This document shows, piece by piece, positions 42,638 to 51,668 of a DNA stretch of 64,000 bases. Source of the DNA: Trichormus sp. NMC-1 (GTDB taxonomy: Bacteria > Cyanobacteriota > Cyanobacteriia > Cyanobacteriales > Nostocaceae). The stretch is from assembly GCF_001858025.1 (NCBI RefSeq), contig NZ_LZQD01000001.1, forward strand, positions 1 to 64,000. Direction: 5' to 3'. The notes under the pieces were generated by a model. It was not told where the DNA came from, made no database searches, and saw only the letters and a list, made by a program, of their open reading frames with translations. A program made the position numbers and the translations under genes. The first letter of the stretch is position 1. Each line of letters opens with the position of its first letter.

Positions 42638-44104
42638 TTACACCAATTCAGCTATTGTTGCTTTTTGAAGATGCCAATTAGTTGATTGCTCATAAGCATA
42701 GGCTACTTGTAATAATTGGTCTTCTCTGAGGACTTTACCAATTAACTGTAATCCAATGGGTAGACCTTTGCTATCAAAACCACAAGGGATGCTGATACCT
42801 GGTAAACCAGCAAGATTGACGGGAATTGTCATCAAGTCATTTAAATACATACTCAAGGGATCGGTGATTTTTTCGCCGGCTTGAAATGCTGTGGTGGGAG
42901 CAGTAGGAGAGACTAAAACATCAACTTGTGCAAAAGCTGTTTCAAAGTCTTCTTTAATTAATGTGCGGACTTTTTGGGCTTGTAAATAATATGCGTCGTA
43001 ATAACCGGCGCTCAGAGCATAAGTACCAATCATAATCCGGCGTTTGACTTCTGCACCAAATCCGGTGGAGCGTGTACGGGTGTACATGGAAAGTAAATTG
43101 TCTGCGTCTGGGGAACGCAAACCGTATTTAACGCCGTCGTAACGAGCTAAATTCGCGGATGCTTCAGATGGGGCGATGATATAGTAGCTGGGTACGCCAT
43201 AACGGAAGCGAGGACAGGAAATATAGTGAATTTCTGCGCCTAAACTTTCTAGTTGTGCGATCGCACCCTTCACAGATGCTTCTACTTCAGAATCTAAACC
43301 TTCACCGAAAGTTTCTTTAATTACACCGATTTTTAATTTTTTTCCTTTCAAGTCTGGTGTTAAGCTGGCTGCATAATCGGGAATTTCGACTTTTAAGCTG
43401 GTGGAGTCTTGGGCATCATATCCTGCGATCGCACTCAACAATATGGCCGCATCTTCAACTGTCCGCGCAAAAGGTCCAATTTGATCCAAAGACGAAGCAT
43501 AAGCCACTAAACCATAACGGGAAACTAACCCATAAGTCGGTTTCATCCCCACCACACCGCAAAAAGAAGCCGGTTGACGAATTGAACCACCAGTATCAGA
43601 ACCGAGTGATACCACACATTCTTCCGCAGCAACCGCAGCAGCAGAACCACCGGAAGAACCACCGGGAACTCTGGAAATATCCCAAGGGTTAGCGGTAGTT
43701 TGATAAGCGGAGTTTTCTGTGGAACTACCCATAGCAAACTCATCTAAGTTGGTTTTACCAACCGTTACTGCTCCGGCATCAGCGAGTTTTTGGGTTACTG
43801 TGGATTCATAGGGTGGGATAAAGTTTTCTAGAATTTTAGAAGCGCAGGTAGTACGAATTCCTTTGGTACACATATTATCTTTTACACCAATGGGAATCCC
43901 TGCTAAGATACCGATTTCTTCCCCAGCAGCGATTTTTGCATCCACAGCACGAGCCTGATCTAAAGCCTGTTGTGCCGTGACAGTTAAGAAACTGTGCAGT
44001 TTTGGTTCTAATGCTTGAATGCGATCTAGGGCTTCTTGGGTAATTTCAACGGCAGAACGTTCTTTTTTTACTAGCTGTTCGTGCAACTCGCGGATGGATG
44101 CCAT
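42638..44104 (-). CDS. gatA: Asp-tRNA(Asn)/Glu-tRNA(Gln) amidotransferase subunit A
   Basis: The 488-residue amidase releases ammonia from Gln or Asn to convert mischarged Glu-tRNA(Gln) to Gln-tRNA(Gln), together with GatB and GatC. The amidase signature is clear: [19 protein letters not shown] (catalytic Lys), [20 protein letters not shown] (Ser-cis-Ser) and [17 protein letters not shown] (nucleophile Ser). The C-terminal substrate domain has [16 protein letters not shown]. Full length. gatB and gatC are not nearby, as in most cyanobacteria. Confidence 0.97.
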   Translation of the reverse strand: MASIRELHEQLVKKERSAVEITQEALDRIQALEPKLHSFLTVTAQQALDQARAVDAKIAAGEEIGILAGIPIGVKDNMCTKGIRTTCASKILENFIPPYESTVTQKLADAGAVTVGKTNLDEFAMGSSTENSAYQTTANPWDISRVPGGSSGGSAAAVAAEECVVSLGSDTGGSIRQPASFCGVVGMKPTYGLVSRYGLVAYASSLDQIGPFARTVEDAAILLSAIAGYDAQDSTSLKVEIPDYAASLTPDLKGKKLKIGVIKETFGEGLDSEVEASVKGAIAQLESLGAEIHYISCPRFRYGVPSYYIIAPSEASANLARYDGVKYGLRSPDADNLLSMYTRTRSTGFGAEVKRRIMIGTYALSAGYYDAYYLQAQKVRTLIKEDFETAFAQVDVLVSPTAPTTAFQAGEKITDPLSMYLNDLMTIPVNLAGLPGISIPCGFDSKGLPIGLQLIGKVLREDQLLQVAYAYEQSTNWHLQKATIAELV

Positions 44105-44279
44105 AATTTTTCTCTTTATTAATCAAGTCATTGATTTTAGCATTTACAGGACTGGGGATTGGGGAATTTTCGTCTGAACGCTATAATCCTTTTGAATAAA
44201 CGTAAATGCTAGACTCAGTATGAGTAAAAGGTTACAATGACTATGAAAATTATATCCATTTAGGAGTTTATCTAGAGAA

Positions 44280-45143
44280 ATGCCTACAAATACAAATAAT
44301 TCAGAAAAGAAAGGCACATATGACATATTTCGAGAAATTGCTATAGGGCTAAAAGTCCAACCAGAATATTTGTTTATATTTGGAATCCTTTTAGTTTTTG
44401 CAACTGGATCGGTTTTAGTCGGAATAACTTCAAATAATCCAAGTGTTCAATTACTTACATTTGCAGTATTTTTCATTTCTTTGACGGCTTCAACAGTTGT
44501 TATATGGCTTGTTATAAGCAGTAAAAAGAATGTTAATGAACTTAAATTAAGTGAAGAAGTGTTGAAATTAAGTGGGAGAGTTGATCGTCTTTCAAATGAA
44601 ATTGAATCCGCTTGTAAATTGATTAATCTCGTACATTATGGCACACTAAGTTTTCCTGCTGAACAGTTATATAGTATTTGGAAAAAATTGATGTACGACT
44701 TAGATAATAAGTTTTATGCTTTTAGTTATATAAATCCAGACGAATGGACGCAAGAACATACTAGAAGACTTCTATCTCCACTAAAAAGTAAAATTGATAC
44801 TGAATATGCTGATGTAAATCGTATATTTGTAATTGATGATTTGAGCGAATTACAAAATTTAAGTCAGATCATTGAATATCATCAAAAGTATGGAATAGGT
44901 GTTTCATATGTTGAAATAAATAAACTGTATGAATCAACTCCTCCAATTTGTGAAAAACCCCTTAATTTTGGGTTCATACTCATTGATGATATGCGTTTAG
45001 CTATATTCCATTTGCATGAAAATCGTAAACTTAAGAGCATTGAAATTGTTTCAGATAGAGAAATATTTAAAAAATATGAAAAGATTTATGAGCGTGTTAG
45101 AAATCTAGCAAAACCTTTACCTTCTTCAACTTCAAAAATCTAG
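44280..45143 (+). CDS. Unknown protein with two membrane helices and a C-terminal cytosolic domain
   Basis: I recognise no family for this 287-residue protein. Two adjacent helices lie at about 31-50 (YLFIFGILLVFATGSVLVGI) and 57-80 (LLTFAVFFISLTASTVVIWLV). A coiled coil (SGRVDRLSNEIESACKL) and a 160-residue C-terminal domain follow (FYAFSYINPDEWTQEH, VNRIFVIDDLSEL, FGFILIDDMRLAIFHL). The last domain vaguely resembles the sensing part of prokaryotic conflict or regulatory proteins. It is followed after 1 bp by an xisH-like remnant. Strong AT bias suggests acquisition. Confidence 0.65.
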   Translation: MPTNTNNSEKKGTYDIFREIAIGLKVQPEYLFIFGILLVFATGSVLVGITSNNPSVQLLTFAVFFISLTASTVVIWLVISSKKNVNELKLSEEVLKLSGRVDRLSNEIESACKLINLVHYGTLSFPAEQLYSIWKKLMYDLDNKFYAFSYINPDEWTQEHTRRLLSPLKSKIDTEYADVNRIFVIDDLSELQNLSQIIEYHQKYGIGVSYVEINKLYESTPPICEKPLNFGFILIDDMRLAIFHLHENRKLKSIEIVSDREIFKKYEKIYERVRNLAKPLPSSTSKI

Positions 45144-45144
45144 C

Positions 45145-45375
45145 ATGATAGCTGCTCTTGTGACAATCATTAAATTAATTAAAGAAGGCTGGATAATTAC
45201 AAATGACCCCTTACATTTAAAATGGAGTCAAAAAGATATGTATGTAGATTTAGGAGAAAAAAAACTTTTAGCAGCAGGAAAAGGAACTAAAAAAATTGCC
45301 GTAGAAATTAAAAGTATTGTTTTAGGTTTTCATACGCAAAATGTTAGGCAATATACGGGATATGCTGTGAGATAA
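45145..45375 (+). pseudogene. xisH: xisH-like gene, internally deleted and truncated
   Basis: The 76-codon frame matches XisH (the fdxN-element excision factor) in the middle: LIKEGWIITNDPLHLKW, MYVDLGEKKLLAAGKGTKKIAVEIKS. The family's usual continuation (serine-alanine stretch, FHTALGQF) is reduced to IVLGFHTQNVRQYTGYAV before a stop. Normal XisH has about 138 residues, so the N-terminal PARDIYHDAV and most of the C-terminal half are missing. No xisI follows. It is probably non-functional. Confidence 0.7.
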
Positions 45376-45400
45376 GGTGCTTCAGGAACAAAAAGAAATT

Positions 45401-45700
45401 TTATTCAATTCTATCTAACCACTGTTTTGGATCGCGTTTCGCATGGAAGCAAGCAAATACAAAAACAGTATCTTGGTCAAAAACGTAGAGAATTACATAA
45501 GGGAATCGACGGATTAATACTCTTCTTACCTGTTTGTAGATAACTTGGTAAGCAAGGGGTTGTCTTCCAATTCCAGACAGACAAGCATCAACAGCACGAA
45601 CAAATTCCGAACCTAAACCTGGATTTTGGGATTCGTACCACTCAAAAGCATTCTGGATATCATATTCTGCTTCTGGCTGAATAATCAGGTTATAGTTCAT
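45401..45700 (-). CDS. ParE/RelE-family toxin
   Basis: The 99-residue toxin has the ParE-like pattern: IIQPEAEYDIQNAFEWYESQNPGLGSEFV, RRVLIRRFPYVILYVFDQDTVFVFACFHAKRDP. ParE-type toxins poison DNA gyrase and RelE-type cleave mRNA, and sequence alone does not decide between them. The gene starts 4 bp inside the antitoxin's end (45697-45700), so the pair is translationally coupled. Confidence 0.92.
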   Translation of the reverse strand: MNYNLIIQPEAEYDIQNAFEWYESQNPGLGSEFVRAVDACLSGIGRQPLAYQVIYKQVRRVLIRRFPYVILYVFDQDTVFVFACFHAKRDPKQWLDRIE

Positions 45701-45924
45701 TGGGAGAAGCCTAACCGTTTCTTAACGTCTTCCCAACTAGAACCATTTGTAGGGTTTTTTTGGTAATTTTCTAACCGCCGATCTAATTCTTGTTGTTGTG
45801 CTTGACTCAAGGGAAGTTCATCTTGCTGTTCTAAGATGCTGTCCCATAAATCTTCAGCAAGTTGGATGCGTTCTGCAATGCTGAGTTCAGAAATGTCAAC
45901 TTTCAAGAGGGGATGGAGACTCAT
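45697..45924 (-). CDS. Addiction-module antitoxin (TIGR02574-like)
   Basis: The 75-residue protein carries ISELSIAERIQLAEDLWDSIL, the conserved helix of a family named 'putative addiction module component', and QQQELDRRLENYQKNP. It is the first gene of the pair with the ParE/RelE-type toxin. Confidence 0.9.
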   Translation of the reverse strand: MSLHPLLKVDISELSIAERIQLAEDLWDSILEQQDELPLSQAQQQELDRRLENYQKNPTNGSSWEDVKKRLGFSQ

Positions 45925-46112
45925 GAGTAGATAGTGAGTGGTGAGCTTTTATCTATCTTATAACATTGGATGTTTTGAATGTTGTGGTTATACTGATATC
46001 AGGCAACATACGGTTATGCTGTTATGTAACTCGCTACGCTACATACTCGTTTATCGTGCTTTGAGTATTGAATGCTATAATTAAACAAATGTAATTTATT
46101 GACTATCAAAAT

Positions 46113-46331
46113 ATGGAAACAATTGCTATTCAAGTTGATGCTGAAGTTGCCAAAGCTTATCAAGAAGCAGAACCACAAAAACAGCAAAAAATCCAAACTA
46201 TTGTTAACGATTTACTCAAGTTAATTATTCAAGAAAAATCCCTAGATGAAATCATTGCAGAAATGCAAGAACAAGCGAAAAATAAGGGTTTAACTCAAGA
46301 ATTTTTAGATGATATTCTTGAAAATGGATGA
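46113..46331 (+). CDS. Antitoxin-like small protein upstream of a broken PIN gene
   Basis: The 72-residue acidic-helical protein (EVAKAYQEAEPQKQQKIQTIV, LIIQEKSLDEIIAEMQEQAK) fits the antitoxin of COG1569-type PIN pairs. It overlaps the PIN gene by 8 bp (46324-46331). Because the toxin gene has an internal stop, the pair is probably decaying. Confidence 0.8.
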   Translation: METIAIQVDAEVAKAYQEAEPQKQQKIQTIVNDLLKLIIQEKSLDEIIAEMQEQAKNKGLTQEFLDDILENG

Positions 46332-46743
46332 ATTACGTTTTGTTATTGATACAAACATTTTGGTTAGTGCCGTCTTGATTCAGTCATCTGTTCCAGATGT
46401 GGCATTCAAAAAAGCCAAAAGCTTAGGAATAATTTTATTTTCAGACTCGACTTTTTAAGAATTACAAGAAATTCTCAATCGCTCAAAATTCGATAAATAT
46501 ATTTCTGTCAGTATTCGGACTCAATTCTTAGCTAAATTAAAACTAGAAGCAGAACAAATTAAAATGGAGCAGATTATCAAAGAGTGTAGAGATCCAAAAG
46601 ATGACAAATTTTTAGAGGTTGCTATTAATGGTAATGCAACTTATATAATAACAGGAGATAAAGATTTATTAGAACTGCATCCTTTTCGAGGAGTTGATAT
46701 TATTACCGCAACGCAATTTTTAGAAGCTTTCTCAGATTTATAA
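46324..46743 (+). pseudogene. COG1569-type PIN toxin with a premature stop
   Basis: The reading frame from ATG 46324 to TAA 46741-46743 is 140 codons and continuous apart from TAA at 46456-46458. The protein reads MDELRFVIDTNILVSAVL before the stop and ELQEILNRSKFDKYI, ECRDPKDDKFLEVAI and ITGDKDLLEL after it, all conserved PIN pieces with acidic catalytic residues. A single CAA-to-TAA change (Gln in the usual F-Q-E-L) would explain it. Alternatives are a sequencing error or readthrough. Confidence 0.85.
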
Positions 46744-46809
46744 TAAAATGCGATCGCTCATTCTAACCTTGACCTAAAATATAATAAACTCAACAATAAC
46801 AAAATTTTT

Positions 46810-47055
46810 ATGTTCTACAAAATTCCACTACTACTTACACCTCAACCCGAAGGAGGTTTCACCGTAACTTCTCCACTATTACCAGAATTAATCACTGAAG
46901 GCGATTCTATGGATGAGGTTTTAGCCAATGTAAAAGATGCCTTTGAAGCAGTTCTGGAAATGTATGAAGATTTAGGTAAAGAACTTCCTCACAACCTACA
47001 ATCTGTAGACCAAACCTCACCAGCTTTGATAGAAACAATTATCTCCATCAGATGA
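46810..47055 (+). CDS. hicB: HicB-like antitoxin
   Basis: The 81-residue protein has the HicB partial RNase-H-like fold: IPLLLTPQPEGGFTVTSPLLPELITEGDS, MDEVLANVKDAFEAVLEMYE. HicB binds and neutralises HicA. It overlaps hicA by 4 bp. Order antitoxin-toxin is the less common arrangement, but it is found in cyanobacteria. Confidence 0.93.
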   Translation: MFYKIPLLLTPQPEGGFTVTSPLLPELITEGDSMDEVLANVKDAFEAVLEMYEDLGKELPHNLQSVDQTSPALIETIISIR

Positions 47056-47264
47056 ACTATAGAGAAGTTGCTAAGAAATTATCTAGGCTTGGATGTGAAG
47101 AAATCCCCAGACGTGGTGGAGGTTCACATAGGAAGTGGTTTAATCCAATTACTCAGAAATCAACTGTAATTCCTGATTGGAGTGGTCGCGATTTAAAACT
47201 AGGAACATTACGAGCAGCTATCAAACAACTAGGAATTGAATGGTCTGAGTTTGAAGAGGCATAA
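47052..47264 (+). CDS. hicA: HicA-like mRNA interferase toxin
   Basis: The 70-residue toxin has a double-stranded-RNA-binding-like fold with the catalytic His in RRGGGSHRKWFNP; REVAKKLSRLGCEEI and TLRAAIKQLGIE complete the family pattern. HicA cleaves mRNA independently of, or at, the ribosome. Its stop is 130 bp before the split-intein dnaE start. Confidence 0.93.
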   Translation: MNYREVAKKLSRLGCEEIPRRGGGSHRKWFNPITQKSTVIPDWSGRDLKLGTLRAAIKQLGIEWSEFEEA

Positions 47265-47396
47265 CAAGTTATTATTTAATGGGATAAATCTTTGTTTGTA
47301 AAGTTTTCTTCACCCGATTCAGTCAGTTAGTATAATAGAAATCATAATTGTTAACCTGACATCAGTAAATAAACAAATTTTCAAAAGCTAAGTAAT

Positions 47397-48752
47397 ATGG
47401 TTAAAATAATTACACGGAATTACGTTGGCAAAGAAAATGTCTATGACATTGGGGTGGAGCGTGACCATAATTTTGCCATCAAAAATGGTTTAATCGCCTC
47501 TAATTGCTTCAATAAATCCCACTCTACTGCCTACGCTTACGTAACTTATCAAACTTCATACTTAAAAGCCAATTACCCGCTAGAATATATGGCGGCGCTG
47601 TTAACAGCTAACAGTGGTGACACCGACAAAGTGCAGAAATATCTAAACAACTGCATGAGTATGGGTATTCAGATAGATCCACCAGATATCAATCGCTCTG
47701 GTTTGGATTTTACACCAGCAGAAAAGAAGATTTTATTTGGATTTTCCGCAGTGCGTAACGTGGGACAAAATGCGATCGCAGGGATTTTAGAAGCGAGAGC
47801 AGAAGGTGGAGAATTTAAATCCCTGGGCGATTTTTGCGATCGCATAGATTTACGTGCTGTAAACCGTCGGACGTTGGAATCACTGATTCACTGTGGAGCC
47901 TTTGACAAAATTGAATCTAACCGCCAACAATTAATTAGAGATTTAGAATTAGTCTATGATTGGGCGCAATCTCGTGCTAAAGATAGAGCCAGTGGACAGG
48001 GAAATCTATTTGATTTAATGGGGGGCGGATTTGCAACTAATAATAATCAACAAAAAGCTAATAATGCTTTTGAATCTGCTCCCAAAGCCGAACCAACTCA
48101 TGATTTTCCACAACAAGAAAAGTTGCGATTAGAAAAAGAACTATTAGGCTTTTATGTATCTGCTCACCCACTCAAAGACATTAAGCAATCCTCATCACTG
48201 CTTGCACCAATTAACCTAGCCCAGCTTGGGGAACAAAAAGATAATATAATGCTTTGTGCCGTTGTCATACTCAATAATGTCAAAAAAGTGGTGACTAAAA
48301 AAGGTGATCCAATGGCGATTTTACAAATAGAAGATTTAACCGCATCATCAGAAGCAATTGTCTTCCCCAAAAATTATGAACGTGTTAGCTCAGTACTGAA
48401 AGTTGAGGACAGATTAATAATTTGGGGTAAAGTAGACCGACGCGATGAACAAACTCAATTTATAGTTGAAGATGCAGAACCAGTGGAAAAAGTCCAGATG
48501 GTAATGGTTGAATTAAATCCACAGGAAGCAGGTACTATTGAAATCCAGCATCGACTGCGATCAATTTTAAAGGAACAATCAGGAGATAAAGATAAAGCCA
48601 AAGTACCAGTAATTGGCATTATTCAAGCAGGAAACAATCGTCAACTCGTGCGATTCGGAAAGCAGTTTTGGGTACAAGATTCAGCCACAACCAAGCAAGT
48701 CCTACAAAACGCTAGATTTAATGCTCACGTCAAGCAATTGACAGATAATTAA
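47397..48752 (+). CDS. dnaE-C: DNA polymerase III alpha subunit, C-terminal half with split intein-C
   Basis: The 451-residue protein begins with the 36-residue C-part of the cyanobacterial DnaE split intein: MVKIITRNYVGKENVYDIGV, then GVERDHNFAIKNGLIASN (His and terminal Asn present). The extein starts at Cys37 with CFNKSHSTAYAYVTYQT. After trans-splicing with DnaE-N/intein-N made from a distant locus, the native alpha subunit is formed. The extein part has the tail of the catalytic core, HhH (FDFSAVRNVG-type: LFGFSAVRNVGQNAI) and an OB domain (IMLCAVVILNNVKKVVTKKGDPMAILQIED). The two catalytic residues of intein-C splicing are intact. Confidence 0.97.
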   Translation: MVKIITRNYVGKENVYDIGVERDHNFAIKNGLIASNCFNKSHSTAYAYVTYQTSYLKANYPLEYMAALLTANSGDTDKVQKYLNNCMSMGIQIDPPDINRSGLDFTPAEKKILFGFSAVRNVGQNAIAGILEARAEGGEFKSLGDFCDRIDLRAVNRRTLESLIHCGAFDKIESNRQQLIRDLELVYDWAQSRAKDRASGQGNLFDLMGGGFATNNNQQKANNAFESAPKAEPTHDFPQQEKLRLEKELLGFYVSAHPLKDIKQSSSLLAPINLAQLGEQKDNIMLCAVVILNNVKKVVTKKGDPMAILQIEDLTASSEAIVFPKNYERVSSVLKVEDRLIIWGKVDRRDEQTQFIVEDAEPVEKVQMVMVELNPQEAGTIEIQHRLRSILKEQSGDKDKAKVPVIGIIQAGNNRQLVRFGKQFWVQDSATTKQVLQNARFNAHVKQLTDN

Positions 48753-49023
48753 CGTAAGCTGCTAGTTAGAAGAAGGAGAAGACGCGGGGACGCGGGGATT
48801 TGAGGACGCGGGGAAAGAGGAAGAACTTAGCTGAAAATCTTCCAAAAGACTTGTTTCATCTGCTTTTTTAAATTTTCAATTTTTAATTCCGAGAAAGAGG
48901 TATTAGCGACTTGGGTTAATTAGTAATTCACAATTTGTCATCAAAAATTGTCATCTCCGAGGATGTAACAGTTATGCTAGTTAAATTGAGAAAAATATCA
49001 ATCAGAGTAAAATTGAGGTAAAT

Positions 49024-49365
49024 ATGAAGGTGTTAAGGACACTTTTGTTGATTAGCATTGGATTCTTACCGTCCCTGTTGTCCTTGTGGGTGATTTGCAT
49101 AACCAAGAAGCGGACACGCGCACGCACAAGACAAATAGCTTTAAACTATTCACAGATGCAACCCCCCATTACACCTGTTGAGAGCGATCGCTACTATCTA
49201 GAAGGTGTAGGCTATTTAGTAGGCGATATTAGTTGCCAATTTAATGCTCGCTCTGGTTACATCCGTTGTGCTGTCAATCCTAGCGGTCCCTGTAAAGACT
49301 GTCATTACTATGAACCCAAAGAATTAGGTATTACCGCTTTCTCAGAATTAAAAATTGAAAATTAA
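49024..49365 (+). CDS. DUF6464-like membrane-anchored Cys-rich protein
   Basis: The 113-residue protein has an N-terminal membrane helix (LRTLLLISIGFLPSLLSLWVI), a basic stretch and a conserved tail (YLEGVGYLVGDISCQFNARSGYIRCAVNPSGPCKDCHYYEPK) with four Cys. The tail resembles that of the protein at 9761 (C-A-x-x-P-x-G). It probably faces the cytoplasm. Function unknown. Confidence 0.8.
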   Translation: MKVLRTLLLISIGFLPSLLSLWVICITKKRTRARTRQIALNYSQMQPPITPVESDRYYLEGVGYLVGDISCQFNARSGYIRCAVNPSGPCKDCHYYEPKELGITAFSELKIEN

Positions 49366-49559
49366 AAATTAAAAAAGCAGATGACACAAGCTTTTGAGGA
49401 ATTTCTAATGGTTAGTTGATTTATGCAGTTATGTACTCATAGTCAAAAACGAGCTTAAAACATCAAAATTTTGCATAATTACGACTAAATTAGCACAAGT
49501 TTTCTCGCTGCTAATTTATATATTCTCAATTCCAAATTGACAGGTAATGTATGAATTTG

Positions 49560-49997
49560 ATGACAATCTACTTTTATAGCACTCGTGAGGAATATGGTTG
49601 TTTTTCTAACTTCTCACCACACGGCTTTACCCTAGATGATTTATATTGGACTACCAGCGAACATTACTTTCAAGCACAAAAATTTATTGGTACACACCAT
49701 AGCGAACAAATTCGCCTCGTCAAAACACCAAAGGATGCAGCAAGAATGGGCAGACAAAGAAATCGTCCCCTGCGTTCAGATTGGGAACAAGTGAAAGACG
49801 ATATCATGCGTAAAGCATTGCTATGTAAATTTTCCAGCCACTCGGATATTCGAGAAATTCTCCTTTCTACAGGCAATCAAGAACTAGTTGAAAATTCGCC
49901 CATAGACTATTATTGGGGATGTGGATCTGATGGTAGTGGTAAGAATATGCTGGGCATAATTTTAATGGAAATAAGAGAGCTACTACGCAATAGCTAA
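49560..49997 (+). CDS. NADAR-family protein (YbiA-like N-glycosidase)
   Basis: The 145-residue protein matches NADAR: YGCFSNFSPHGFTLDDLYWTTSEHYFQAQKF, LRSDWEQVKDDIMRKALLCKF, STGNQELVENSPIDYYWGCG. YbiA-type proteins hydrolyse intermediates of riboflavin synthesis; other NADAR proteins remove ADP-ribose from guanine and work in DarTG-like systems. No darT is adjacent. ATG at 49560 (MTIYFYST) is used; a start three codons upstream is possible. Confidence 0.92.
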   Translation: MTIYFYSTREEYGCFSNFSPHGFTLDDLYWTTSEHYFQAQKFIGTHHSEQIRLVKTPKDAARMGRQRNRPLRSDWEQVKDDIMRKALLCKFSSHSDIREILLSTGNQELVENSPIDYYWGCGSDGSGKNMLGIILMEIRELLRNS

Positions 49998-50160
49998 TAC
50001 CTACTCTAGAAACATTGCTAATTTTCAAGTAGGATCAAGTATAATAATATTATTCCTGTCAATCTTTGCCGTAGTTAATTTGTAAAATAGGTATGTAATA
50101 GGTTGTTGGGTAAATCATAAAATTTAAAGTCACAATCCCAGTATTAGGAGTATAAATACT

Positions 50161-50463
50161 ATGTCTACATTACAAAAAGTCAAGAAATATTACAAATGGT
50201 TCTGGGATGTCACTCTTGGCGGTGACTATGATGCTTGGGGTACTAGTACCTACTTTATGGAAATTGGTGGTGATTTGTATGCCCGTAGACAAATAGAAGT
50301 TTATGAAAATGGCAACGTATTATTCTATGATAGTAGCCATTTTGCCGATAATCATGGGATGCTATGCGATAAAAAAATAGATGATGGAAATATCGAAGAA
50401 TTTGAAATTTCCAAAACCGAATTTGAACAAGTATGGCAAAGCAAAACTCCCATTAATAAATGA
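50161..50463 (+). CDS. Small acidic conserved protein (DUF6881-like)
   Basis: The 100-residue protein has a compact pattern, WGTSTYFMEIGGDLYARRQIEVYENGNVLFYD and FEISKTEFEQVWQS, that I recall from DUF6881-like proteins, which are often found near contact-dependent or immunity-type proteins. The name is from memory and weak. No toxin partner is adjacent. Confidence 0.65.
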   Translation: MSTLQKVKKYYKWFWDVTLGGDYDAWGTSTYFMEIGGDLYARRQIEVYENGNVLFYDSSHFADNHGMLCDKKIDDGNIEEFEISKTEFEQVWQSKTPINK

Positions 50464-50617
50464 CAAAATGAGAGGGTAACAAGAAAAAGTTATCACTCAT
50501 GATTAATAGGTCTAGGATAGGGTTTTGTCCTAATTTCTTTTAGCTTCATGAGTTAGAATAAAAACTATGAGGCTAACAACTGAATGCTGAGGAATGAATT
50601 ACCTTTTGTATAAGTAA

Positions 50618-51400
50618 ATGCCAGTCGCTACAGAATCTTTTCGTGTCGATGATCTCCTAGTGCAGATTTACAACTCTGAAGCAGAAATGGCGCAAGATGT
50701 TGCCAAAATCACACACCAGTATTTACAGGAACTACTTCAGCAACAGGATACAGTTGCTGTATTATTAGCTACAGGAAACTCTCAACTTAAATTTCTCGAT
50801 GCTTTAACCGCCTTAGGTGGAATAGATTGGTCAAGAACGACCTTATTCCATTTAGATGAATATTTGGGAATTACAGCTGATCATGCTGCTAGTTTCCGGC
50901 GTTATTTGCGGGAGCGTGTCGAGCAGCGGGTTTTTCCTAAAGAATTTTACTACATAGAGGGTGATACATTAGAACCTATAGCAGAATGCGATCGCTACAC
51001 AAAACTTCTGCAAGCTCAACCAATTGACTTATGCTGTCTTGGTGTTGGTGAAAATGGACACTTGGCTTTTAATGACCCAGCAGTAGCCAATTTTCAAGAT
51101 CCAGCTAAAGTTAAACTGGTAAAACTTGATAGGGTGAACCGTCTCCAACAAGTAAATACAGGACAGTTTCCCAATTTAGAAGCCGTCCCCCAATACGCAT
51201 TTACTGTTACTATTCCCATGATTTGTGCAGCTAAGAAAATCATCTGTCTAGCATCAAATACACGCAAAGCAAAAATAGTAAAAGAGATATTACATGGGTC
51301 TATTACCACAAATTGTCCGGCTTCTATTTTGCGTAAACAAGCTCAAGCCACCTTATTTTTAGATGTAAATTCTGCTAACTTGTTATACAGCAGAGAATAG
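50618..51400 (+). CDS. nagB: Glucosamine-6-phosphate deaminase-like protein
   Basis: The 260-residue protein has the sugar-isomerase fold of NagB: VAVLLATGNSQLKFLDALTA (phosphate loop), TTLFHLDEYLGITADHAASFRRYL (catalytic Asp/Glu), LCCLGVGENGHLAFNDP and VTIPMICAAKKIICLASN. It converts glucosamine-6-phosphate to fructose-6-phosphate plus ammonia. 6-phosphogluconolactonase is the nearest alternative, but the H-x-D-E-Y-L motif favours NagB. No nag regulator or transporter is adjacent. Confidence 0.93.
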   Translation: MPVATESFRVDDLLVQIYNSEAEMAQDVAKITHQYLQELLQQQDTVAVLLATGNSQLKFLDALTALGGIDWSRTTLFHLDEYLGITADHAASFRRYLRERVEQRVFPKEFYYIEGDTLEPIAECDRYTKLLQAQPIDLCCLGVGENGHLAFNDPAVANFQDPAKVKLVKLDRVNRLQQVNTGQFPNLEAVPQYAFTVTIPMICAAKKIICLASNTRKAKIVKEILHGSITTNCPASILRKQAQATLFLDVNSANLLYSRE

Positions 51401-51452
51401 GAAATAGGGTTGAAACTTTCTTGTTATATGGCTTTGTTCTTAATTTAACTTT

Positions 51453-51668
51453 CTATTTTGAATTTTTAGTCAAGTTATTATTGAGCTTACAAGCAGACAA
51501 GCAGGATTCCAGATAGGAACATTCTTCACATTTAAGTTCTTGTCCAGGATTAGCACAGCCACAGGGAGGATTTACAAAACATTCATCAGGATGTTTAGGA
51601 ATCCAAGACCTTTTAAATATAAAGTATAAAGTTGCTTCCTGTAGACAAACCATCAAATCTTGCACCAT
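51453..51668 (-). CDS. Small Cys-rich protein
   Basis: The 71-residue protein starts MVQDLMVCLQEATLYFIFKR. The rest carries eight Cys (DECFVNPPCGCANPG, LKCEECSYLESCLSAC), a likely metal site. It looks like a conserved cyanobacterial small protein; I know of no function. ATG 51668 chosen over one three codons upstream. Confidence 0.75.
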   Translation of the reverse strand: MVQDLMVCLQEATLYFIFKRSWIPKHPDECFVNPPCGCANPGQELKCEECSYLESCLSACKLNNNLTKNSK

